Positions 8,888-15,633 of a stretch of DNA of 46,955 nt are shown in pieces. Source of the DNA: Chlorobiota bacterium (lineage in GTDB: Bacteria; Bacteroidota; Bacteroidia; Bacteroidales; JAADJA01); the NCBI GenBank assembly GCA_013151015.1, contig JAADJA010000086.1, positions 1 to 46,955 of the forward strand, given 5' to 3'. Numbering within the stretch: position 1 is the stretch's first letter; each line of letters opens with the position of its first letter. Made by a program: the position numbers and the translations under genes. Below the pieces are notes generated by a model. The model was not told where the DNA came from. It saw only the letters and a program-made list of their open reading frames with translations, and ran no database searches.

Positions 8888-8907
8888 CCCTACCCTGAAG
8901 GGTAGGG
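8888..8907. repeat. REP-like palindrome, variant stem
   Basis: The sequence CCCTACCCTGAAGGGTAGGG has 9-base arms. On the minus strand it is preceded by GAGTTA and reads CCCTACCCT-TC-AGGGTAGGG. It is the same element as the CCCAGCCCT-TC-AGGGCTGGG copies nearby, with paired changes in both arms that keep the stem intact. It sits just upstream of the S24 regulator start. Confidence 0.75.
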
Positions 8908-8981
8908 TAACTCATAGTGGCAGTCGAAATAGTGATTTTTGTTTATTTTAAATTTTCCTGCCATGAGTTTTCTGGTCCTTT

Positions 8982-9167
8982 TTAGTTTTCTGTCTCTGAG
9001 TTTCCCAGCCCTTCAGGGCTGGGAAGGGTCAAGCCCATATTTCCTGATAAATTCATCATGTTCCTCCTGATATGTTCAAAAAGTTTCTGCCTGACATTTT
9101 TAACTAAAAACTTTTCTCTATTTTTTGTTGTCCAAACTGCGTGTATCCAAACTTTTACGTAAGCCAT
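8982..9167 (-). pseudogene. N-terminal remnant of a REP-associated tyrosine (IS200-like) transposase
   Basis: The first 40 or so residues (MAYVKVWIHAVWTTKNREK and on to LFEHIRRN) match the start of Y1/RAYT transposases, which normally run to about 150 residues with a later HxH metal motif and a catalytic Tyr. Here the frame leaves the family after LFEHIR, enters a REP-like palindrome (translated as PSPEGLGN) and stops at 61 residues, so no catalytic residues remain. RAYT proteins are known to be linked to REP palindromes, and copies of one lie inside and on both sides of this relic. Confidence 0.65.
9004..9023. repeat. REP-like palindrome CCCAGCCCT-TC-AGGGCTGGG
   Basis: Nine-base arms with a 2-base centre, preceded by GAGTTT. 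It lies inside the broken transposase frame. Identical copies occur at 9317-9336, 9385-9404 and 18521-18540. Confidence 0.85.
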
Positions 9168-9260
9168 AATTTTGAATTTTATTGTTTTCTTTCCCGCGAT
9201 CTCCCCGCCCTAACAGGTGAGGTAACTCATAGAGGGTCAAAATAGCAATTTTGTCGATTG

Positions 9261-9773
9261 TCAACTAACCTGTTTGTATTGGGCTGATGGTTCATGCACT
9301 TCCCAGTCTTGAATTTCCCAGCCCTTCAGGGCTGGGCGTGTGGGTGGGGTTTCTGGGTTTCCCAGTGAATTCCCCAGTGAATTTCCCAGCCCTTCAGGGC
9401 TGGGTACCGTGTGCGGGAACATTCCCTCCATTTTCCGCCTGCTCTTTGCAATTTTGAATTGCAGCGTTTGATACCCAATAATCAGTTTTTCCACCGAACC
9501 TCCCCTTTGGTAAGCTGCCTTTATATTAATAAGGTGTGAAATTATTTCGTTGCACAAATTTGCGGCGTCTTCCAATGTTTTCCCGTCAGGGGTATTGGTG
9601 TTTCCATTGGCGTAAGCTTCCACGATCATGTCTTTTGTTTTTAGGGAAGACCATCTTAAACGGTTTCCGTACCGGATGAGCAATTGCCTTGGGAGGCTAA
9701 TGTTGAGGTTGTAGATATTGATGGCAAGGTTGAATGCCAACTGATAGGTTTCGAGATTCTTATATGTTTTCAT
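9261..9773 (-). CDS. Four-helix-bundle protein (S23/23S rRNA intervening-sequence family)
   Basis: From the ATG at 9773 (MKTYKNLETY) the first 120 residues are a typical small helical protein of the four-helix-bundle/S23 family: helices around YQLAFNLAINIYNL, LRWSSLKTKDMIVEAYANG, LEDAANLCNEIISHLINI and LIIGYQTLQFKIAKSRRKM. In Bacteroidota these proteins are often scattered near repeats and other mobile DNA; their function is unclear. The last 45 or so residues are low-complexity and are simply translated REP-like palindromes (PSPEGLGNSLGNSLGNPE and PALKGWEI), so the original stop was probably lost when the repeats inserted. The frame is open to 9833 but the earlier start has no family support. 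Confidence 0.7.
   Translation of the reverse strand: MKTYKNLETYQLAFNLAINIYNLNISLPRQLLIRYGNRLRWSSLKTKDMIVEAYANGNTNTPDGKTLEDAANLCNEIISHLINIKAAYQRGGSVEKLIIGYQTLQFKIAKSRRKMEGMFPHTVPSPEGLGNSLGNSLGNPETPPTRPALKGWEIQDWEVHEPSAQYKQVS
9317..9336. repeat. REP-like palindrome CCCAGCCCT-TC-AGGGCTGGG
   Basis: Exact copy of the 20-base palindrome, inside the 3' part of the four-helix-bundle gene. It is joined to the next copy at 9385 by a short stretch in which CCCAGTGAATT is repeated. Confidence 0.85.
9385..9404. repeat. REP-like palindrome CCCAGCCCT-TC-AGGGCTGGG
   Basis: Exact copy, 48 bases after the previous one and also within the 3' part of the four-helix-bundle frame. Together they form a REP pair in the same orientation. 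Confidence 0.85.
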
Positions 9774-9976
9774 TTTCCGGATATTTAGTCTGTGAATAAA
9801 ATTTCTTAAAACAAATCCTTTTGCATAAAACAAAAGTGATTATATTGTGGTCAAAAAAATGATTAAAAACTAATCAAAGGTAATACGAAAATTTAAAATG
9901 TCAAGTAAAAATGAAAAAAAAATGAAAAAAAGTTTTTTCTGGATTTCTAATACACAGGTAAACAGGTTGTTTGGCC

Positions 9977-10120
9977 TGACCTGACCTTTCAGAGTCGGGA
10001 CGAGGACGACCTGAAAGAGTCGGGTCAAGGGGGGCGACCTGAAAGAGTCAGGTCAACCTGAAAGGGTCGGAACGATCTGAAAGAGTCAGGTCGAAAGAAT
10101 CAGGTCAACCTGCAAGGGTC
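9977..10120. repeat. Cluster of GACCTGA hairpin repeats upstream of dinB
   Basis: About seven degenerate copies of GACCTGAAAGAGTCAGGTC. The best copy, 10036-10054, is a perfect 7-base hairpin (GACCTGA-AAGAG-TCAGGTC). Copies at 10008-10026 and 10074-10092 each differ by one base that still allows a G-U pair. The rest of the gap between the four-helix-bundle gene and dinB (9774-9976) is AT-rich and holds nothing I recognise. Confidence 0.75.
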
Positions 10121-10147
10121 AAAATTCGTGTGTGATAATTATAAAAA

Positions 10148-11326
10148 ATGAAAACTTCAAACCGTTGTATCGTACATCTCGACCTTGACACATTTTTTGT
10201 GTCTGTCGAAAGGCTAATGAACAGCAAGCTGATTGGGAAACCCGTTATTATTGGCGGTACGTCCGATAGGGGAGTGGTGTCGTCGTGCAGTTACGAAGCC
10301 CGGCAATTCGGGGTACATTCGGCCATGCCCATGCGGATGGCGCGCATGCTGTGCGACCATGCCGTGGTAATCCGTGGCGATATGGATGAATATAGTAAGT
10401 ATTCAAAAATGGTTACAGAGATCGTGGCCGAAAAAGCACCCGTTTACGAAAAAGCTTCCATTGATGAGCACTACCTTGACATTACCGGGATGGACCGTTT
10501 TTTCGGAAACCTAAAATGGTCGCAGAAGCTGAGGGAGCGGATTATCAGGGAAACGGGCCTGCCGATTTCTTTTGGGGTTTCCATTAATAAAACGGTATCG
10601 AAAATCGCAACGGGCGAGGCCAAGCCCAATGGTTTGTTGAATATCCCACAAGTTGGCGTGCAGCCTTTCCTGAACCCGCTTTCCATCCGCAAAATCCCGA
10701 TGGTGGGCAGCAAAGCTTATTACTTGTTGCGTTCCATGGGAATTTCCACTATCAGTACTTTACGGCAAATCCCGCCCGATATGATGCAGCGGGTAATGGG
10801 CAAAAGTGGGATTGCTATTTGGAAAAGGGCCAATGGCGTTGATAATGCGCCTGTGAGGCAATATTCCGAACGGAAATCGATCAGCACGGAACGGACTTTT
10901 GAAAAAGACACCATTGATGTGGCAATGCTCAGGAACCTTTTGATCGGGATGGTCGAAAAAATCGCTTTCCAGCTTCGCAAAAAAAACAAGCTGACATCCT
11001 GTGTCACGGTAAAGATAAGGTATTCAAATTTTGATACGCACACTTTGCAAAAGCACATCCCTTATACCTCTTTCGATCATATTTTGATGGATATAGTTCT
11101 GGAGCTCTTTAAGAAATTGTACAACCGGAGGATGCTCCTTCGGTTGATAGGGGTAAAATTCAGCCATTTGGTGCAGGGCTCACAGCAGTTGAACATATTT
11201 GAGGATACCCCGGAAATGACCGACCTCTATCAGGCAATGGACAAGATACGCTTGCGCTTTGGGAACAAGGCCGTGTGCCGGGCAGTATCCCTTCAGCAGC
11301 CTGCAACTGACCTTCCTAGCGTCTGA
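10148..11326 (+). CDS. dinB: Y-family translesion DNA polymerase (Pol IV, DinB)
   Basis: A 392-residue error-prone polymerase. The first catalytic block is HLDLDTFF (Asp12), followed by the steric-gate region and SIDE (Asp106, Glu107), the metal-binding pair. Residues about 170-215 form the helix-hairpin-helix thumb (IRKIPMVGSKAYYLLRSMGI), and the little-finger domain follows from about 245 (SISTERTF). Near the C terminus QQLNIF is a good beta-clamp binding peptide. It would bypass damaged bases with low fidelity. It has its own ATG after an AT-rich leader, and is flanked on both sides by the same GACCTGA hairpin repeat family. A dnaE-type gene follows on the same strand and a LexA-like regulator lies upstream on the opposite strand, so a damage-inducible group is likely. 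No imuA gene is present. Confidence 0.93.
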   Translation: MKTSNRCIVHLDLDTFFVSVERLMNSKLIGKPVIIGGTSDRGVVSSCSYEARQFGVHSAMPMRMARMLCDHAVVIRGDMDEYSKYSKMVTEIVAEKAPVYEKASIDEHYLDITGMDRFFGNLKWSQKLRERIIRETGLPISFGVSINKTVSKIATGEAKPNGLLNIPQVGVQPFLNPLSIRKIPMVGSKAYYLLRSMGISTISTLRQIPPDMMQRVMGKSGIAIWKRANGVDNAPVRQYSERKSISTERTFEKDTIDVAMLRNLLIGMVEKIAFQLRKKNKLTSCVTVKIRYSNFDTHTLQKHIPYTSFDHILMDIVLELFKKLYNRRMLLRLIGVKFSHLVQGSQQLNIFEDTPEMTDLYQAMDKIRLRFGNKAVCRAVSLQQPATDLPSV

Positions 11327-11328
11327 AA

Positions 11329-11369
11329 GACCTGGAAGCGTCAAGAGGAAACGATCTGGAAGCGTCAGG
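11329..11369. repeat. Diverged copies of the dinB-flanking repeat
   Basis: GACCTGGAAGCGTC at 11329-11342 and GATCTGGAAGCGTCAGG at 11353-11369 are recognisable relatives of the GACCTGAAAGAGTCAGGTC units on the other side of dinB. They begin 3 bases after the dinB stop codon. Confidence 0.55.
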
Positions 11370-11488
11370 GAAAAAGACATGGAAATGATAAAAAACACCT
11401 AATTATGATTTTGAATAAAACGAAGTGCTTTTTCGAGGTTCATTACTTCAGGCTTTTTAACGTGAAGCAAGGATATATACAAGTTCCC

Positions 11489-11651
11489 CGTCATTGCGAA
11501 CGAAGGGACGGGATTGTGTGGAGGGGTGAAGTAATCTGTTAGAGGTTATGGGCTGACTTTCATCAGCGGCAGTTTTGGGCAGTCTTTCATGGCAAACAGA
11601 TTGCTGCCATTCTTTCCCACAAGGCTTCGCATACGATGCCTCGCAATGATG
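11489..11651. repeat. Miniature inverted-repeat element with CGTCATTGCGA-type ends
   Basis: The element opens with CGTCATTGCGA and closes with TCGCAATGATG, an inverted match with one mismatch, and contains GATTGCTGCCATTC and ACAAGGCTTCGCA. This is the layout of widely dispersed noncoding repeats with CGTCATTGCGAG ends. It fills much of the gap between dinB and the dnaE-type gene. A 72-residue frame across it on the minus strand has no coding character. A diverged fragment of the same family lies at 26411-26466. The rest of 11370-11745 shows nothing recognisable. Confidence 0.6.
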
Positions 11652-11745
11652 TGGTAAAGTATTTTGCGGGGTCAATGGTTTACACTTCCAAAAATCAATT
11701 TATAGAAGTCCCCTGAATATATAAGTGGTCTTGAAAAATAAAAAA

Positions 11746-14682
11746 ATGTACATCAATTGCCATTCAAATTTTAGCCTCCGTTATGGAACCCTTCCCGTTG
11801 AGAAGCTGGTGAAGCTGGCAAAGGAATATAGTGTTCCGGCATTGGCGTTGACGGACATTAATAATTCATCGGCGATGCTCGATTTTGTAAAAATCTGCAA
11901 AAATAAGGGCATAAAACCCATTGCCGGGATCGAGATTAGGAACGGGAACAAATATCTATATACGGGCATTGCAAAAAACAATGAAGGCTTTAGGGAATTG
12001 AACGAATTTGTTTCTCGTCATAATTTCAATAAAAAAGAGTATCAGGCTTATGCAGAAGGATTTAATGATGTTTATATAATCTATCCATTTAATGGTAGAA
12101 ATCCAGAAGATCTAAGGGGAAATGAGTTCATAGGGATCAAACCCCATGAAGTTTTAAAGCTTTTTACTTCCCCTTATTTTCGTGACCGATCCAAGCTGAT
12201 TATACAACAACCTGTGACTTTTGCCGATAAGGAGGGTTATTTCATCCATAAGAACCTGCGGGCCATTGACAATAACATCCTGCTCTCGCAATTGACGCCC
12301 GAAATGCTTGCAGGTGAAGCAGAAACCCTGATACCTGTCGATGAGCTGCTGGCTTTTTATCGTGATTATCCCCAAATAATCAAAAACACCGAAAAGTTCA
12401 TCGATGAGTGTGAAATTGATTTTGACTATAAATCATTGAAGAACAAAAAGACCTTTACCGATGATGTTGTCGATGACAAGACCCTGCTTAGGAAACTTGC
12501 TTTTGATGGGCTCGATTATCGTTATGGGATGAAAAACAAAACGGCAAGGGAGCGGGTGGAAAAAGAGTTGGGCATTATCTTCAAACTTGGGTTTGCGGCC
12601 TATTTCCTCATTGCCTGGGACATTATCCGTTATTCCATGTCGCGCGGTTTTTACCATGTGGGGCGGGGGAGCGGCGCCAACAGCGTAGTGGCCTATTGCC
12701 TTAAAATCACCGATGTGGACCCCATTGACCTTGATTTGTATTTTGAACGTTTCCTGAACCCCAAACGGACCAGTCCCCCGGATTTTGACATTGACTATTC
12801 ATGGCGCGACCGGGAAGAAGTGCAGGATTATATTTTCAAACGCTATGGCCATGAACATACGGCTTTGCTGGGGGCAACCTCCACTTTCAAACGGAAATCC
12901 ATTTTGAGGGAATTGGGGAAAGTGTATGGATTGCCAAAAACAGAAATTGATGAATTGGTGGACAATACGGAGAAATCCGCAAGGGAAAATTCAATAGCAA
13001 GAGAAATTGTAGAGATTTCCAGGAATCTCACAGATTTTCCCAATATCCGTAGCATACACGCCGGTGGGATTTTGATTTCGGAAAAACCGCTCACATATTA
13101 CACAGCCCTTGATTTGCCCCCAAAGGGTTTCCCCACAACGCAATGGGATATGTACGTGGCCGAGGACTTCGGGTTCGAGAAACTGGACATCCTTAGCCAA
13201 CGCGGGATTGGGCACATTCGTGATGCGGCTGAAATTATTTTGGAAAACCGTGGGATAAGGATAGATGTCCATCAGATAGATAAGTTCAAAAAGGATAAAA
13301 AGGTAAGGGCACAGTTGAAACGGGGCGAGACCATCGGTTGTTTTTATGTCGAAAGCCCTGCCATGCGCGGGCTGTTGAACAAACTACGTTGCGACAATTA
13401 CCTGAGCCTTGTGGCGGCCAGCTCCATCATCCGTCCGGGCGTGGCAAAATCGGGGATGATGCGCGAATATATCCATCGTTTCCACAATCCCGACAAATTC
13501 GAATATCTCCATCCGGTGATGAAAGAACAATTGCAGGAAACCTTTGGAGTAATGGTGTACCAGGAGGATGTGTTGAAAGTTTGCCACCATTTTGCCGACC
13601 TTGATTTGAGCGATGCCGATGTGTTGCGCCGTGCCATGAGCGGCAAGTTCAGGGGAGGCAAGGAGATGAAACGCATTGTCGGGAAGTTTTTTGGCAATTG
13701 CAAAGAAAAAGGCTATTCCGATGAACTCACAAAAGAGGTGTGGAGACAGATCGAATCCTTTGCCGGCTATTCCTTTTCCAAGGCCCATTCGGCTTCCTAT
13801 GCTGTCGAAAGTTTCCAGAGCCTTTTTCTGAAAGCCTGGTTCCCGTTGGAGTTTATGGTTGCGGTCATCAATAATTTTGGTGGTTTTTATCATACATGGG
13901 TTTATTTTGGCGAAGCGAAATACCATGGGGCAAATATCGAACTTCCCTGCGTGAACCATAGTAATTATCTCACGCACATCATCGGAAAGGATATTTACGT
14001 GGGATTTGTCCACATTGCCAATCTTGAAAACAAGGCTGGAAAGAAAATCCGGGACGAAAGGCAATTGAACGGCAATTTCAATGATTTGGAGGATTTTATC
14101 CGGCGGGTGGATATTGGATTGGACCAGCTCATAATCCTTATCCGTACCGATGCTTTCCGTTTTACGGGGAAACAAAAAGCAGAGTTGCTATGGGAAGCCC
14201 ATTTGTTCCTGAACAAAGGGAGGCAAAGGCAAACGGGTTCCTTGTTTTATGCTTCGCCAAGGAAGTACAAACTCCCAAAGCTTGAACAAAGCCCGGTGGC
14301 GAATGCCTATGATGAAATCGAGTTTATCGGTTTCCCTGTCAGCATGTCTTATTTTGATTTGTTGAAAACCCCGTTCCGTGGTGAAATCACTGCAAAGGAC
14401 TTAATAAAGTATGTTGGGAAAAGGGTGAGGATGCTTGGCCACCTTGTTACGGTTAAGTATGTGAGGACAGTGAGAAAGGAATTGATGCATTTCGGTACTT
14501 TCCTCGATGTCAATGGTGAATTCTTCGATACTGTTCATTTCCCCAACTCCCTGAGGAACTACCCATTTCGTGGAAATGGCCTTTATCTCATCCTTGGCCT
14601 GGTGACCGCTGAATTTGATTTTCCAAGCCTCACGGTTGAAAAACTGGCAAAATTACCTTTGAAGGGCGATCCACGGGAATGA
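11746..14682 (+). CDS. dnaE: DNA polymerase III alpha-type subunit (DnaE/DnaE2-like, short form)
   Basis: From the ATG at 11746 it is 978 residues; a GTG at 11725 is in frame but adds 7 residues before the PHP domain. Order: PHP domain (1-200), polymerase palm with RGSGANSVVAYCL and the catalytic PDFDIDY, a further Asp in KLDILSQRGIGHI, fingers with SFSKAHSASYAVES, a helix-hairpin-helix region, and a C-terminal OB fold (GKRVRMLGHLV to VNGEFFDTVHF). It is shorter than replicative DnaE (about 1,160) and lacks the tau-binding tail. The PHP metal site is degraded: the usual HxH is NCHS and the usual TDH is TDINN. Together with dinB this suggests an accessory, error-prone polymerase rather than the main replicase. 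No clear promoter of its own was seen. Confidence 0.9.
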   Translation: MYINCHSNFSLRYGTLPVEKLVKLAKEYSVPALALTDINNSSAMLDFVKICKNKGIKPIAGIEIRNGNKYLYTGIAKNNEGFRELNEFVSRHNFNKKEYQAYAEGFNDVYIIYPFNGRNPEDLRGNEFIGIKPHEVLKLFTSPYFRDRSKLIIQQPVTFADKEGYFIHKNLRAIDNNILLSQLTPEMLAGEAETLIPVDELLAFYRDYPQIIKNTEKFIDECEIDFDYKSLKNKKTFTDDVVDDKTLLRKLAFDGLDYRYGMKNKTARERVEKELGIIFKLGFAAYFLIAWDIIRYSMSRGFYHVGRGSGANSVVAYCLKITDVDPIDLDLYFERFLNPKRTSPPDFDIDYSWRDREEVQDYIFKRYGHEHTALLGATSTFKRKSILRELGKVYGLPKTEIDELVDNTEKSARENSIAREIVEISRNLTDFPNIRSIHAGGILISEKPLTYYTALDLPPKGFPTTQWDMYVAEDFGFEKLDILSQRGIGHIRDAAEIILENRGIRIDVHQIDKFKKDKKVRAQLKRGETIGCFYVESPAMRGLLNKLRCDNYLSLVAASSIIRPGVAKSGMMREYIHRFHNPDKFEYLHPVMKEQLQETFGVMVYQEDVLKVCHHFADLDLSDADVLRRAMSGKFRGGKEMKRIVGKFFGNCKEKGYSDELTKEVWRQIESFAGYSFSKAHSASYAVESFQSLFLKAWFPLEFMVAVINNFGGFYHTWVYFGEAKYHGANIELPCVNHSNYLTHIIGKDIYVGFVHIANLENKAGKKIRDERQLNGNFNDLEDFIRRVDIGLDQLIILIRTDAFRFTGKQKAELLWEAHLFLNKGRQRQTGSLFYASPRKYKLPKLEQSPVANAYDEIEFIGFPVSMSYFDLLKTPFRGEITAKDLIKYVGKRVRMLGHLVTVKYVRTVRKELMHFGTFLDVNGEFFDTVHFPNSLRNYPFRGNGLYLILGLVTAEFDFPSLTVEKLAKLPLKGDPRE

Positions 14683-14693
14683 TTCATGTGAAT

Positions 14694-14875
14694 AACACAC
14701 CCCCGCCAACGCCAAACCCGGCGCACCCCCTCTCAAGAGGGGAGTAGGGAATCGCAGAAGAAAGGAGCTATGGAGCAAATTTATAGGTTATTAAAATACT
14801 TGAAATTATTTGGCGCAGAACAGCCTCCCCTCTTGAGAGGGGGTGTGAAAGCAAGTGCGTGGGTGGGGGTGTGTT
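14694..14875. mobile_element. MITE-like element with long terminal inverted repeats, copy 1
   Basis: The ends are AACACACCCCCGCC and GGGTGGGGGTGTGTT. The arms (14694-14746 and about 14824-14875) pair imperfectly over about 50 bases and each ends in an inner hairpin, CCCCTCTCAAGAGGGG. Between the arms lie about 75 AT-rich bases. A second, related element lies at 15213-15436, and the DUF559 gene sits between the two. Confidence 0.65.
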
Positions 14876-14888
14876 ATTCTCGATTTAT

Positions 14889-14896
14889 TATTTTTG
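14889..14896 (+). promoter_or_regulatory. Bacteroidota -7 box before the DUF559 gene
   Basis: TATTTTTG fits TAnnTTTG. It is 22 bases before the ATG at 14918 and 14 bases after the end of the MITE-like element, so the upstream half of the promoter would lie in the element arm. No good -33 box was found. Confidence 0.3.
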
Positions 14897-14917
14897 CATT
14901 CTAAATAACCCTGACCC

Positions 14918-15257
14918 ATGAACAAAAGAAGGAGAATAATCCCCTATAACCCCAAATTAAAAGAGTTCGCCGGTCAATTACGGAACAAAAGCACCAAATC
15001 CGAAATTTACCTTTGGGGGCATTTGAAAGGGAAAGCAAATTATGGGATATGATTTTCACCGGCAAAAACCACTTGATAATTATATTGCCGATTTCTTTTG
15101 CCATGAATTAATGCTTGCCATTGAACTTGATGGCTATACACATCTGCTGGAGGAAGTTCAGGACAAAGATGAAAAAAAGGAAAAGAGGTTAAACATATTT
15201 TTGTTTGACAAGACACACCCCCGCCCCCCGCTAAACCCTTCGCACCCCCTCTCATAG
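14918..15257 (+). pseudogene. DUF559 endonuclease-like gene, frameshifted and truncated
   Basis: The ATG at 14918 opens PYNPKLKEFAGQLRNKSTKSE and LWGHLKGK, the standard start of DUF559 proteins, small relatives of the very-short-patch repair (Vsr-like) endonuclease fold. That frame ends at a TGA about 15052. The continuation is one base out of register from about 15042: MGYDFHRQKPLDNYIADFFCHEL and AIELDGYTH, with the conserved FRRQ-like and ELDG blocks. One base must have been gained near 15038-15043. Family members continue for about 35 more residues (a RFxxxEVL block), but here the second MITE-like element starts at 15213 and the frame ends inside it. The gene is therefore doubly broken. 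Its original role was probably linked to mobile DNA. Confidence 0.75.
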
Positions 15258-15436
15258 AGGGGAGTGGGCATTCTAAAAGATGAAATATTATGATACTTGA
15301 TTAAAAGGAAATGGAACTTGTTTGTGAAAGGATATAATTGATTTCCGAAAACCAATATCCATTATAAAATATTGCGTGGAACAAACTCCCCTCTTTGAGA
15401 GGGGGTGTGAAGGCAAGTGTGCAGGCGGGGGTGTGT
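15213..15436. mobile_element. MITE-like element with long terminal inverted repeats, copy 2
   Basis: The ends ACACACCCCCGCC and GGCGGGGGTGTGT are a perfect 13-base inverted pair. The arms (15213-15264 and 15385-15436) pair over about 50 bases, each containing the inner CCCCTCT/AGAGGGG hairpin seen in copy 1. The 120-base centre differs from copy 1 and shows no gene. The element removed or displaced the 3' end of the DUF559 gene. The stretch from 15437 to 15633 contains only short frames that I do not recognise. Confidence 0.65.
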
Positions 15437-15633
15437 TAAAAATGCTTAAAGGGACTTCTGCTAGTTCATTTGCATTAAGACTTTCAGGGTTTTTCATAGC
15501 ATTGAAAATTTTAGAAACACTATCGGGACAATGTAAAAAAAATTGAAGAAGAATATGGAAAACCCTGGAAACCCTATGGGGACAAATATAATGAACAATC
15601 TGACATCGTTAAAATTATTCTCAATCAAAAAAA

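Noticed and set aside
9977-10120. Regular repeats that might be a CRISPR array
   Set aside because: The units are short, vary in sequence, are themselves hairpins, and lack even spacers; no cas gene is near.
11457-11675. 72-residue minus-strand frame between dinB and dnaE
   Set aside because: It lies across the CGTCATTGCGA-type element and encodes the translated repeat only.
13384-14175. 263-residue minus-strand frame inside the dnaE gene
   Set aside because: Antisense shadow of a strongly conserved polymerase domain, with no recognisable motif.
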